Positions 28,768 through 37,205 of a DNA stretch of 64,000 nucleotides are shown here, piece after piece (positions within the stretch are counted from its first letter, which is position 1; every line of letters begins with the position of its first letter). A program made the translations under genes and the position numbers. The stretch spans positions 124,001 to 188,000 of the forward strand of contig NZ_SCNN01000004.1 in the NCBI RefSeq assembly GCF_005503535.1, given 5' to 3'. Source of the stretch: Mesorhizobium comanense. Its GTDB lineage: Bacteria > Pseudomonadota > Alphaproteobacteria > Rhizobiales > Rhizobiaceae. The notes below the pieces were generated by a model. That model did no database searches, was not told the origin of the DNA, and saw only the letters and a program-made list of their open reading frames with translations.

Positions 28768-29764
28768 CCGCCGCAAGCATCCGCTTGGCGCTTTCCTCAT
28801 CAGTGATCAGGATCGTCGGCGCGATCAGGCTCATGGCGCCGAGTAGCGCCTCGGTCTTCTCCTCGCCGCCGGAGGTGAGAATGCGGATCGGCGCCTTGCG
28901 CAGCCGGTCGACATCCACCGACATAACGTGGTTGTTGACGGGATGGTCGACGAGATCGCCATTGCGGTCGTAGAAATGGAACAGGAGGTCGCCGACGGCG
29001 CCTCGTTCGAGCAAGGCCTCCCGGTCTGCTTCCCGCAGAAAGCCGCCGCGTGAGAACGTCGTGGCCGAGGCGATGCCGCCTACGCTCAGCAGAACGGCAT
29101 CGAGCGAATCGGCCATTTCGAAAACCTCCTGCAGGCCGCAACGTTCGACCAGCGCGATCTTGGTCTCGACGCTGTCGACGACGGCCGGCGTCGGCATCAG
29201 ATAGCCGTCGCCCTGGAATATCTGCGCAAAGCGCCAGGCGAATTCGGCGGGGTTGACCCGGCGCGCGACGCCGACACCGCCAAGCAGCGAAATCACCTTG
29301 AAGTCGCTAAGCGATTTGGCGCTGATGAACGGCAAGGTGTGGAATAGCGTGTTGCCCCAGCCGACGCCGACCTGCATTCCGGATTTCATCGCGTCGGACA
29401 GGAACATGCCGGTCTTGGCCGCGATTGCCGGGATCGGATCGGCGCTGGCCGCCGTAAGCGGCGCGACCAGCGCCTGCTGCAGGCCGAACGTCTTTTCCAG
29501 CGCGCGCTCCAGTCGCACGATCTCCAGCAGCTCGCTCTCGATGGTGATCTTCACCTCGTTGCGCGAGCGCGCCTCGGCCAGCATGCGCACGATGGTGACG
29601 CGGCCGACGCCGAGCACGTCGGCGATCTCGTTCTGCGTCATCTGCTCGACGAAATACATCCAGGCGGCGCGAATCCGAAGGCGGTCCGTCCGGCTCTCGC
29701 TGACGACCTGCTCGGACATATCGGCCCGATCGTTCTCGCTATCGCTTTGCCGTCGCCTGCCCAA
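28754..29764 (-). CDS. SorC-family sugar-responsive transcriptional regulator
   Basis: A 336-residue SorC/DeoR-type regulator: N-terminal HTH (MYFVEQMTQNEIADVLGVGRVTIVRML, about 36-62 read in parts) and a sugar-phosphate-binding domain with GVGWGNTLFHTLP and LSVGGIASATTFSRGG. The start is taken as TTG at 29764, because GGGGAGAG lies just upstream; an ATG at 29719 (MSEQVV) is possible but has no such site. It converges on the aldolase-kinase-phosphatase operon and is divergent from a hypothetical gene. It could control the aldolase operon or the nearby PTS. Confidence 0.86.
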   Translation of the reverse strand: MGRRRQSDSENDRADMSEQVVSESRTDRLRIRAAWMYFVEQMTQNEIADVLGVGRVTIVRMLAEARSRNEVKITIESELLEIVRLERALEKTFGLQQALVAPLTAASADPIPAIAAKTGMFLSDAMKSGMQVGVGWGNTLFHTLPFISAKSLSDFKVISLLGGVGVARRVNPAEFAWRFAQIFQGDGYLMPTPAVVDSVETKIALVERCGLQEVFEMADSLDAVLLSVGGIASATTFSRGGFLREADREALLERGAVGDLLFHFYDRNGDLVDHPVNNHVMSVDVDRLRKAPIRILTSGGEEKTEALLGAMSLIAPTILITDEESAKRMLAAVSGS

Positions 29765-29896
29765 TTGTCTCTCTCCCCGCGGCGACGGACGAGCCCCCGC
29801 CGATTCTCCATGCTGGTCTAATATCGCCTATTGATCTACCAATCGAGAGGAACAATGTAGGGTTGACGGTCGGCGTCCACCGGCCGCGATCAGTAG

Positions 29897-30718
29897 ATGG
29901 TTTCGAGGCGATCCGCGATGCTGCGACAAATCTCCGAAGATGTCCGGGTCAACCTGAAGGACCGGTTGCGGGAGGTCCGCGACATCATCCGGCAGAGCCG
30001 CCATGACGGCACCGGCGACGCCAGCGTGCTGCGCGAAGCCACCAGCCATCTGCCGCCCTTCCCTGGCAAGGGCATCGAAGACCTGCTCAGCCATGCCGCC
30101 AGCGCCGTCGACGAGGCGCTGTCGATCGCCGAATCCTTCGTGCCGCATGAACGCCCGATCAAGGTGGACGGAACGACGGTAAAGGGTCTCGGCACCTATT
30201 TCCCCGTTGGAGACGAGGAACGGCAGTTGAGCGCGGAGCGGCTGTTCCGGCGCGACATGTATTATCTGACCAAGGCGGTGCTTGCCGGGCTGAAGATCGA
30301 CAATGCCCGCATCCATGAAGCCGGGTTCGCCGCCGTCCATGCAACCATGCGCAAGCGCCACGGGGATCTGTTGACCGCTCTTACCGCGCCCGGCGCGGGG
30401 CTGCGGGAAATCGCGTCGACATGCTCGGCGCTGCTGGTCGAATGCCTGAACCAGCGGCCGGTCCGCTTTGGAGACACGCCGCCGGAAGCAGCAGCAATGG
30501 GGGACAGGGCACTCGACATAAGCTGCCTTGCGCCGGTCGTCCTGGCCTGCGGCCTGGCGACCACCGGCCGCGACGGCGCCCCGGAACCCGACATGCTGGA
30601 GATCGCGATCCTGGCCGCCGACATCCGCCGCGACCGCATCGTGCAGGCCTGCGCCAAGGCGAGCCCGGCTGAGGAACTGACGGCTGTCTTCGCCACCTTG
30701 CTTGCGCATTTGCCGTAA
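29897..30718 (+). CDS. Conserved hypothetical protein
   Basis: I do not recognise this 273-residue protein. It has no signal peptide or membrane helix and is predicted mostly helical, with a charged N-terminus (EDVRVNLKDRLREVRDIIRQ), a middle segment IKVDGTTVKGLGTYFPVGDEERQLS and an Ala-rich C-terminal half. It is divergent from the SorC gene (132 bases) and convergent with the PTS HPr-EI gene (41 bases). A second ATG at 29918 could be the true start. The coding pattern matches neighbours, so it is likely a real gene. Confidence 0.7.
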   Translation: MVSRRSAMLRQISEDVRVNLKDRLREVRDIIRQSRHDGTGDASVLREATSHLPPFPGKGIEDLLSHAASAVDEALSIAESFVPHERPIKVDGTTVKGLGTYFPVGDEERQLSAERLFRRDMYYLTKAVLAGLKIDNARIHEAGFAAVHATMRKRHGDLLTALTAPGAGLREIASTCSALLVECLNQRPVRFGDTPPEAAAMGDRALDISCLAPVVLACGLATTGRDGAPEPDMLEIAILAADIRRDRIVQACAKASPAEELTAVFATLLAHLP

Positions 30719-30759
30719 GGCCTCCAGCGCGTTTCCGGGACCGGAACGGCCGCGCGGAG

Positions 30760-32757
30760 CTACTTTCCGGCCGCCCCACTTTCCGTCACCATGGCCGTGA
30801 TTGTCTTCTTGGCGCGCTGGATCGAGGCCGGGCTCATCGAAAGTTCGGTCAGACCCATTTCGATGAAGGTGGGGATGAGGTCCGGCCGCCCGGCCGCCTC
30901 TCCGCACATGCCGACCATGATGCCCGCGGCGACGCCGGCTTTTGCCGTCAGCTCGATCGCCGACATCACGGCGGGATTGGCGACGTCATTGAGCTTGGCG
31001 ACGGTCGGGTTGAGCCGATCGGCGGCCATGATGTACTGGGTCAGGTCGTTGGTGCCGATCGAGAAGAAAGCCACTTCCCTTGCCAGCGCTGGCGCGATCA
31101 GCACGGCTGCCGGAGTCTCGATCATCACGCCGAGATCGAACCCGGTATGCGGCACGCCCTCGGCCTTGAGTTCCGCCGCGCATTCCTCGACCAACACCCG
31201 TGTCTGCCTGACCTCGCCGATGTCGGACACCATCGGCAGCATCACCTTGATGTTGCCGTGCACCGCGGCCCTGAGCAGGGCCCGCAGCTGGCGCTTGAAG
31301 ATATCGGGCCGGTCGAGGCACATGCGAATGCCGCGCCAGCCCAGGAACGGATTTTCCTCGTCAGGAAATTCGATGCCGGCGATCGGCTTGTCGCCGCCTA
31401 TGTCCAGCGTGCGCACGATGACCGGATAGGGCGCGAACGCCTTGGCCAGCGCCGCATAGGTCTCGGCCTGCATGTCCTCCGAGGGAAGATGCATATGGCG
31501 CATGAAGAGGAGCTCGGTGCGGAACAGGCCGACGCCCATGGCGCCGGCTTCCTGCGCGGCTTCGATTTCCTCAAGCGAGCCGATATTGGCGGCGACCTCG
31601 ATCACCCGGCCGTCGGCGAGTTTCGGCGTCACCGTCTTGAAAGCCGCCAGGCCGGCGCGCTCCTTGGCCGCCGCCTCGACGCGGCCGGCAAAATCGGCGC
31701 GGACGGCCGCGTCGGGATCGACGATCACATGACCGCTATTGCCGTCGAGCGCGACCTGGTTCGCCGTGCGCAGCGTATTGATCCGCTCGCCGAGGCCCAG
31801 CACCGCCGGAATGCCGTGCGAACGGGCGATGATGGCGATGTGCGAAGTGGCGCCGCCATGGCCGCACACCACACCGCCGATGCGCTTCAGCGGGGCCCGC
31901 GCCAGATCCCAGGCGCCGATGTCGTCGGCGATGAGAATGGCGCCTTCGGGAATGTTCTCGAGGCTGACATCGTCCTGGCCAAGCAGCACCAGGCAGATCT
32001 GCCGGCCGACCGCATGGACGTCGTCCGCGCGCGCATTGAGATAGTGATCGTCGACGGCGCTGAACTCGGCGGCGATGGTCGAGGCGGCGGTGATGACGGC
32101 CGAAACCGCGTCATTGCCGCCCTCGATAGCCTTCTCGGCCTGGCCGGTCAGGCTGTCGTCCGCGGCGATATCGCGAAGTGCCGCGACGATACCCCGGTCG
32201 CCGGCCGACAGATTGTCTTGCGCCAGCGCGTTGTCCATGCGCGCCTGGACCGCGGCGACGGCGGCGCGGAACCGATCGATCTCACCGGCGATCTCTCCGG
32301 CCTGCAGCATGCGGCCCTGTCCGGTGATGTCAGGCGGGAAATGCGCGAAGGCAGGCCCGATGGCGACACCCTCGCTGGCCGCCACACCGCGCAAGCCATT
32401 TGCTTGACCTGCTGCGGCGGGCGCTGATTGGGGCACCGGCGCGGGCATCGCCTCCTGGCCGGCGTCATTCGCCGGATGCTGCGGCGCTTCGTCGTCGAGG
32501 CCCGCCTTGGGGTTCTCGAGATAGCCGATCAGCGCCTCGATGGCCTCGATGGCGTCGGCGCCATTGGCCCGCACGGTGACTTCCTGGTTTTCCTTGACCG
32601 CCAGCAGCATCAGCTTGACCGAACTCTTGGCGCTGACCGCCTTGCCGTCCTTGACCAGTTCGACATCGGATTCGAAGCCTTTGGCAAGCTTGACGAAGCG
32701 CGTGGCGGGACGGGCATGCAAACCTTCATGCACTCTGACGATGGTCGAGCGTTCCAT
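30760..32757 (-). CDS. PTS HPr-enzyme I fusion protein
   Basis: A 665-residue phosphotransferase that combines two general PTS proteins. Residues 1-88 are HPr with the phosphohistidine His14 (HEGLHARPATRF) and SS at 45-46 at the regulatory serine position. A Pro/Ala linker (about 90-118) leads to EI (about 120-665) with active His306 (GHGGATSHIAI), GLFRTELLFM and DIGGDKP in the PEP-binding barrel. No GAF domain, so it is not the nitrogen-PTS PtsP; no EIIA-Man domain, so it is not DhaM. The ATG at 32757 starts exactly at HPr. Located 56 bases after the EIIA gene, it is likely the last gene of the glucitol-type PTS operon. Confidence 0.92.
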   Translation of the reverse strand: MERSTIVRVHEGLHARPATRFVKLAKGFESDVELVKDGKAVSAKSSVKLMLLAVKENQEVTVRANGADAIEAIEALIGYLENPKAGLDDEAPQHPANDAGQEAMPAPVPQSAPAAAGQANGLRGVAASEGVAIGPAFAHFPPDITGQGRMLQAGEIAGEIDRFRAAVAAVQARMDNALAQDNLSAGDRGIVAALRDIAADDSLTGQAEKAIEGGNDAVSAVITAASTIAAEFSAVDDHYLNARADDVHAVGRQICLVLLGQDDVSLENIPEGAILIADDIGAWDLARAPLKRIGGVVCGHGGATSHIAIIARSHGIPAVLGLGERINTLRTANQVALDGNSGHVIVDPDAAVRADFAGRVEAAAKERAGLAAFKTVTPKLADGRVIEVAANIGSLEEIEAAQEAGAMGVGLFRTELLFMRHMHLPSEDMQAETYAALAKAFAPYPVIVRTLDIGGDKPIAGIEFPDEENPFLGWRGIRMCLDRPDIFKRQLRALLRAAVHGNIKVMLPMVSDIGEVRQTRVLVEECAAELKAEGVPHTGFDLGVMIETPAAVLIAPALAREVAFFSIGTNDLTQYIMAADRLNPTVAKLNDVANPAVMSAIELTAKAGVAAGIMVGMCGEAAGRPDLIPTFIEMGLTELSMSPASIQRAKKTITAMVTESGAAGK

Positions 32758-32813
32758 GGCAAATACTCTTGTTATGGGCGCCTCGCCCAGCATAGGCGGC
32801 GGCGCGGATGCTG

Positions 32814-33194
32814 TCAGGCGGCGATTGTGATGATCGCGTCGGTTTTCAAGGCGGCTACGAGCGCTCCACCATCGACTTGCGACGCGCAGATCTCGCCTGG
32901 CCTCTCGGCCTCGGCGGCGCCGTTGAACGAGATGACGACGTGGCCCATTTCGAGCACCTTGCTCCAGGCGCTGGACCCAACGGCCGTTATGACAGCTGAA
33001 ACCGGCCCGATGGTGATCGAAGCGCCCTTGGCGGGCGCTCCGTCACTTGGTCCCTGCTCCGTCTTGTGCAGCACGGAGACTTCGGCAAGCTCCGGCGGCG
33101 AGCCATCCGCGAACAGGATGACCACGCCCCCTTCGGCAAGGTCCGCCACTTCGGGTCCTATTGCTGTGACCCGTGTCTTGAGAAGAACCGACAT
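32814..33194 (-). CDS. srlB: PTS glucitol/sorbitol-type EIIA component
   Basis: A 126-residue EIIA of the glucitol (Gut) family. His43 in EVSVLHKTEQ aligns with the expected phosphorylation-site region, and SAVITAVGSSAWSKVLEMGHVVISFNGAAEAERPGEI, read in parts, is the core signature with the VTAVG and LGHV-like turns. It accepts phosphate from HPr and passes it to EIIB. It sits 26 bases after EIIB in the same operon. Substrate need not be glucitol; the family also takes other hexitols or pentitols. Confidence 0.88.
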   Translation of the reverse strand: MSVLLKTRVTAIGPEVADLAEGGVVILFADGSPPELAEVSVLHKTEQGPSDGAPAKGASITIGPVSAVITAVGSSAWSKVLEMGHVVISFNGAAEAERPGEICASQVDGGALVAALKTDAIITIAA

Positions 33195-33220
33195 ATGGCG
33201 AACCTCGTTGTTGTTAGTGT

Positions 33221-34225
33221 TTAGAATACGATCAGGGAGACGATCCAGGCGATCAGCACCGAGACCGGGCCCATGATCTGGCGGCTGATGAGCACCGCCG
33301 GCACGCCGATTTCGATGGTCTTCGGCTTGGCTTCACCCAGCGCCAGGCCGACCGGCACGAAGTCGCAGCCGACCTGGGTGTTGTAGGCAAACAGCGCCGG
33401 CAGGGCCATCGCCGGCGAAATCGTGCCGTTGGCGATCTGCGGGCCGATGATGGCGACGCCGATGACCTGTGCGATCACGGCGCCTGGCCCCAGGATAGGA
33501 GACAGGAACGGCAGGCCGCAGATGGCCGAGATGATCAGCAGGCCGACGATGTTGTTGGCCAGCGGTCCCATCGGCTGTGCCAGCACGTCGCCGATGCCGG
33601 TGTAGAGGATCAGGCCGATAAGCATGGTCACGAAGGCCATGAACGGCAACACGTTGCGCACGACCTGGTCGATGGTACGGCGGCCGGAATTGAAGAAGAT
33701 GCCGACCACGCGGCCCATGACGCGGCCGATCGAGCTGATCAGGCCGATAAGCCCGCCCTCGCTCGGCAGCGGCTGTGGCGCCGCGGCTGTAGTGTTGTTG
33801 CTTGAACTCATCGATGCTGCTCCCCCCGCAGTGGTGACCGCCTCGGATCCGTCCGCCATTGCGACATTGGCCGGCTTCACGCCCGAAACGTAGATGTCTT
33901 CCGTGATGAACTGGGCGAGCGGCCCAGCCTGTCCGACCGGCGTCAGATTGACGGTCGGGATACGCTTGCGCGGATAGACGCCGCACCGGGCGGTGCCGCC
34001 GCAGTCGACGACGACGACAGCCATCTCGCTTTCGATCGGCGGCGCCTTGAAGCCGTCAACGGCCGTGGCGCCGGTCATGTCGGCGATGAGCTGCGCTACG
34101 GGGTGGATGCCGCCACCGGTGACGGAGACGACCTTGTCACGCTGCGCGGTCGGCTCGATGACGAGCGGACCGCCCCAGCCGGTCGAGCCCCGGGAGATTT
34201 TTACGGCTTTGTATGTCTTGGCCAT
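33221..34225 (-). CDS. srlE: PTS glucitol/sorbitol-type EIIBC component (EIIB plus C2 membrane part)
   Basis: A 334-residue membrane protein. The N-terminal EIIB domain has the phosphocysteine Cys81 in GGTARCGVYP, matching E. coli SrlE. A low-complexity Ser/Asn/Thr/Ala linker (about 125-150) leads to the membrane part (about 160-334) with four to five helices and PFLSPILGPGAVIAQVIGV. Together with SrlA it forms the translocator that phosphorylates the polyol during import. It starts 16 bases after SrlA. The gene has the normal family length. Confidence 0.92.
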   Translation of the reverse strand: MAKTYKAVKISRGSTGWGGPLVIEPTAQRDKVVSVTGGGIHPVAQLIADMTGATAVDGFKAPPIESEMAVVVVDCGGTARCGVYPRKRIPTVNLTPVGQAGPLAQFITEDIYVSGVKPANVAMADGSEAVTTAGGAASMSSSNNTTAAAPQPLPSEGGLIGLISSIGRVMGRVVGIFFNSGRRTIDQVVRNVLPFMAFVTMLIGLILYTGIGDVLAQPMGPLANNIVGLLIISAICGLPFLSPILGPGAVIAQVIGVAIIGPQIANGTISPAMALPALFAYNTQVGCDFVPVGLALGEAKPKTIEIGVPAVLISRQIMGPVSVLIAWIVSLIVF

Positions 34226-34241
34226 GATGTCCTCCCCGCCC

Positions 34242-35003
34242 TTAGAGCTCGACGCCCTGGCGGCGTGCCATGATGGCGGTGATGCGCTCGGTCAGCATGC
34301 CCTTGAGCAGGATGACGACGAGGCCGACGATGGCGTACCAGATCGCCACCTTGACGTGGTAACCGGCAACGACGACGCCCTTCTTCTCGAGCTCGAGCAG
34401 AGCGACGAGAATGCCGCCCCAGACGAAATATTCGCCCGGGTTGATGTGCGGGAACAGGCCGAGCGGCGGATGCACGTAGGACACGGCCGCGTCATAGAAG
34501 GCGGGCTTGTGCTTTTCCTCCAGGAACGACCCGAACGTGTAGGCCATCGGGTTGGTGAGGAAGAAAACCGCCAGCAGCGGCAGCAGCGTATAGCGCGTCA
34601 GCGCGATCCTGCCGGCGCCGCGCGCCAGGCCGTGGACGCGCTCTTCGCCGACCAGTTCGGTGACGGCGTAGAAGGCGGTCATCAGCACCACCAGCGTCGG
34701 GATGATGCCGGTGACGAAGCCGGCGAACACTTCGCCGCCCTTCTGGAAGATGCCGATGAAGTACTTGCCGATGGCGGTCAGCCAGCCCAGCTGCTCTTCC
34801 TGCTGGACGTCCTTCAGCTTCTCCTTGAACTGATCGACGGTGATCGGCCCGCTGTCGGCCTGGGCCAGCACAACGAGATGGTCGGAAGCATGCTCGACGG
34901 CGAGCTTGCCATGCAAAGCAGCATCCGAGACCATCGTGCCCGCCACATGCAAATTGTGAACGGCCAGGTCGGCATGCTGCGCCAACAACGAAAATACAGA
35001 CAT
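34242..35003 (-). CDS. srlA: PTS glucitol/sorbitol-type EIIC component with N-terminal extension
   Basis: A 253-residue membrane protein. From about residue 72 it follows E. coli SrlA (187 residues): AIGKYFIGIFQKGGEVFAGFVTGI, LLPLLAVFFLTNPMAYTFGSFLEEKHKP, and GLFPHINPGEYFVWGGI. The first 70 residues are extra, soluble-looking and His-rich (AQHADLAVHNLHVAG), ending in a charged helix. No later ATG with a better ribosome site was seen. It is preceded by GutM across a gap filled by a dispersed repeat. Confidence 0.9.
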   Translation of the reverse strand: MSVFSLLAQHADLAVHNLHVAGTMVSDAALHGKLAVEHASDHLVVLAQADSGPITVDQFKEKLKDVQQEEQLGWLTAIGKYFIGIFQKGGEVFAGFVTGIIPTLVVLMTAFYAVTELVGEERVHGLARGAGRIALTRYTLLPLLAVFFLTNPMAYTFGSFLEEKHKPAFYDAAVSYVHPPLGLFPHINPGEYFVWGGILVALLELEKKGVVVAGYHVKVAIWYAIVGLVVILLKGMLTERITAIMARRQGVEL

Positions 35004-35056
35004 TTCTCCTCCTTATGCCGCCCGCCGGTTGATCCCAGTCGGTGCGCGGCGTCCTC

Positions 35057-35156
35057 AGAGCATGATGCCGAAAAGTGCGAAGCGGTTTTCGGACGACTTC
35101 ATGCTCTATCCCTTTGATTCAGAGGCGGATTCAGATTCAGATCGACTGGATCTGAA
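35057..35156. repeat. Dispersed rhizobial palindromic repeat inside the glucitol PTS operon
   Basis: Two adjacent inverted repeats. The first (35057-35107) has 9-base arms AGAGCATGA / TCATGCTCT around the core AAGTGCGAAGCGGTTTT. The second (35136-35156) is TTCAGATC-N5-GATCTGAA, preceded by repeated GATTCAG units. The same core recurs at 62.86 kb. This matches in style the common intergenic repeats of Mesorhizobium. It lies between gutM and srlA and could form RNA hairpins in the operon transcript. Confidence 0.75.
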
Positions 35157-35167
35157 ATCATCCGACT

Positions 35168-35605
35168 CTAGGCCCTTGCTACATTCAAACCGGATAGGCC
35201 CGGCTTCTTGCCCGGCTCCGACCGTGCTTTGTCGATCTGTTCGATCGCCCGTTTCACGGCCTCGGCCACACCGGGTTCCCCCTCTCCCATGATTGCAGGA
35301 TTGGACCGGAGTCGATCGAGGGAGACCCCCTCGAATTCTTGAAATCTCTTGAACTTGGTGAAGACGGAGCGGCCGCTCATCACCATCATGCGGCGCACGA
35401 TCAGGTCAGGCGTCACCACGACGAGCGCGATGGTGCCCTTGGCCAGCCGGCCGCGAAAATTGCCGGCTCCGACGAAGCCGTCCTTGTACTGGTCGGTGAC
35501 GCCCCGGAAGACATCCGAATAGTGCCGCATCTGCAGCCAGACACCGAGCGACTGCAGCGCCCACACAATAACCAGCAGAAGCAGTGCCCACTGCCAGATC
35601 GCCAT
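35168..35605 (-). CDS. gutM: Glucitol operon activator GutM-like membrane protein
   Basis: A 145-residue protein starting MAIWQWALLLLVIVW: one N-terminal membrane helix, then a soluble part with GVTDQYKDGFVGAGNFRGRLAKGTIALVVV and VVTPDLIVRRMMVMSGRSVF, the GutM/PF06923 pattern. In E. coli GutM activates the glucitol operon together with GutR. The ATG at 35605 was chosen because AGGAG is about 8 bases before it. It is the first gene of the leftward PTS operon (gutM, srlA, srlE, srlB, HPr-EI). Confidence 0.88.
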   Translation of the reverse strand: MAIWQWALLLLVIVWALQSLGVWLQMRHYSDVFRGVTDQYKDGFVGAGNFRGRLAKGTIALVVVTPDLIVRRMMVMSGRSVFTKFKRFQEFEGVSLDRLRSNPAIMGEGEPGVAEAVKRAIEQIDKARSEPGKKPGLSGLNVARA

Positions 35606-35672
35606 CCAGTTCTCCTCCCGAAGCTTGCGTTGAACCCGCACCTTGGACCGATGCGAGACAACAGCAAAGTGA

Positions 35673-35685
35673 GAACATTTGTTTC
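35673..35685. promoter_or_regulatory. Candidate operator upstream of gutM
   Basis: A near-palindrome GAACATTTGTTTC lies in the divergent gutM/hypothetical gap, next to a TTGACA hexamer on the minus strand (35692-35697). Similar TGAACA half-sites occur in the SorC promoter at 44.4 kb. Binding protein unknown. Confidence 0.35.
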
Positions 35686-35787
35686 CGAGAATGTCAATAT
35701 GTATGATATTGGCACCCGACACGGTCATCCACAGGCCATCGGCGGATTTCGGTGGCGCCGCGGCTGTGCTAGCCTGTCCGAAACGGG

Positions 35788-36438
35788 ATGAGAGACATGG
35801 AACTGCCCTTCAGGGATGAATTGGCCCTCATGCCCGACCTGCGGCACCGGCTGCGCCAATTGCGCTGGTTTCGCGCCACGTTCCGCGGCAGCGCGAAGGT
35901 GGTCTCCGATACATTCGGCGTGCGTTTCGAGATCGACGAGGCGCGGCTCACACGAGCCTTTCTCGACTGGGTCGAGATCATGGAGGCGCAGAAGCGCTTC
36001 GCCGCGATCGACCGCGCCGACTTCATCGTCTTTGCCGCCGGGCTCGTGCTGCGAGAGTTGATCAAACAGGCGCCGGCCAGGGAAGTCTCCGGCCTCACAG
36101 GGCTCATCGAAACGGGAGAGAATGCCGGCACGCTGGAGATCATCCGTTTCTGGCCGGAGGGCTTCCTCTACACCAACTACTGCGTTTCCGTAATTTCGGC
36201 GATCCACGAGCAGGAATTCGGCTCCGCGCCCGGCATCGACAAATGCGCCGACGATCTGCGCACCTGGTGGTCCTATCGCGAGAACGTCACCGAGATGCCG
36301 GCCTATGCCGTGGCTTTCCTGGACCGCTTCCTGGGCGCCGAGCCCAACTGGATCACGCCCGACCGCGCGCAATCGCGCCAGGCCATGCAACGGGCACTCG
36401 GATCCGCCCGTGCCAGCGATGCGCTGCGCCAGCTCTAG
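35788..36438 (+). CDS. Conserved hypothetical protein
   Basis: A 216-residue soluble protein that I do not recognise. It begins with a helical, Arg-rich region (LRHRLRQLRWFRATFRGS) and has a middle part FIVFAAGLVLRELIKQAP and a C-terminal segment with several Trp/Tyr (FWPEGFLYTNYCVSVISAIHEQEFG). No metal-binding motif, signal or helix. It is divergent from gutM and precedes a HAD phosphatase by 92 bases. An alternative start is the ATG at 35797. Coding pattern is consistent with a real gene. Confidence 0.68.
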   Translation: MRDMELPFRDELALMPDLRHRLRQLRWFRATFRGSAKVVSDTFGVRFEIDEARLTRAFLDWVEIMEAQKRFAAIDRADFIVFAAGLVLRELIKQAPAREVSGLTGLIETGENAGTLEIIRFWPEGFLYTNYCVSVISAIHEQEFGSAPGIDKCADDLRTWWSYRENVTEMPAYAVAFLDRFLGAEPNWITPDRAQSRQAMQRALGSARASDALRQL

Positions 36439-36530
36439 GCCCCGCCGCCCCGTACAACCGCTATCCCGCTATTGAACATTTGACTTTTTATCGATAGCGA
36501 TGTGCGAAATTTGACTTCCGGGAGAAGCGC

Positions 36531-37205
36531 GTGGCGCGATCAAGACCTATCATTTTCGATTGCGACGGCGTCCTCGTCGACAGCGAACCCCTGGCCGCCA
36601 GGGCCTATGAGCGCGTCTATGAAAAGCACGGCATGCCCGGTGTTCATAACGGGATCATCGCCCAGTGCATCGGCATGAAGCAGGCCGATATCATCGTGAA
36701 GATCAAGGAGTTGACCGGCCACCAGTTTCCCGCCGAGGCCGATGGCGATATCTGGGCCGAGACCAAGGCTGTCTTCTCCGAGGAGCTGAAGCCGACGCCG
36801 GGCATCGCCTCGTTCCTCGCCAAACTTGCCTGTGACCGCTGCGTTGCCTCGTCATCCTCTGTCGAGCGCATCAACCACAGCCTGGCCGTCACCGGGCTGG
36901 CGCGGTTTTTCGGGGACGCGATCTACAGTTCCTCCATGGTCAAGAACGGCAAGCCGGCGCCCGACATCTTCCTCTTCGCGGCGGCCCGGATGGGCGCCAA
37001 CCCCGCCGACTGCATCGTGATCGAGGATTCGCCCTTCGGCATCCAGGGCGCGGCGGCCGCCGGCATGACGGCGATCGGCTACACCGGCGGTGGCCACACC
37101 TATCCCGAGCACGCCGAGCGGCTGAAGGCGGCCGGCGCCGATTTCGTCTGCCCGGACTGGCATGAGATCAGCCGGCAATTGGCTGGTCTTGGCGTGCCGG
37201 CTTAA
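36531..37205 (+). CDS. HAD-IA phosphatase (beta-phosphoglucomutase-like)
   Basis: A 224-residue HAD subfamily IA protein: motif I IFDCDGVLVDSEP with Asp10 and Asp12, motif II VASSSSVERI, motif III KNGKPAPDIFLFAA and motif IV CIVIEDSPFGIQGA. Members act on small phospho-sugars (for example glucose-1-P, 2-deoxyglucose-6-P or fructose-1-P). Its closeness to a PTS suggests dephosphorylation of an accumulated phospho-polyol, but that is inference. GTG start with GGAG 9 bases upstream. Its TAA shares the TTAA with the stop of the convergent DUF930 gene. Confidence 0.85.
   Translation: MARSRPIIFDCDGVLVDSEPLAARAYERVYEKHGMPGVHNGIIAQCIGMKQADIIVKIKELTGHQFPAEADGDIWAETKAVFSEELKPTPGIASFLAKLACDRCVASSSSVERINHSLAVTGLARFFGDAIYSSSMVKNGKPAPDIFLFAAARMGANPADCIVIEDSPFGIQGAAAAGMTAIGYTGGGHTYPEHAERLKAAGADFVCPDWHEISRQLAGLGVPA

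Noticed and set aside
30760..32757. PtsP (nitrogen PTS EI) or DhaM
   Set aside because: No N-terminal GAF domain (PtsP) and no EIIA-Man domain (DhaM); the protein starts directly with HPr.
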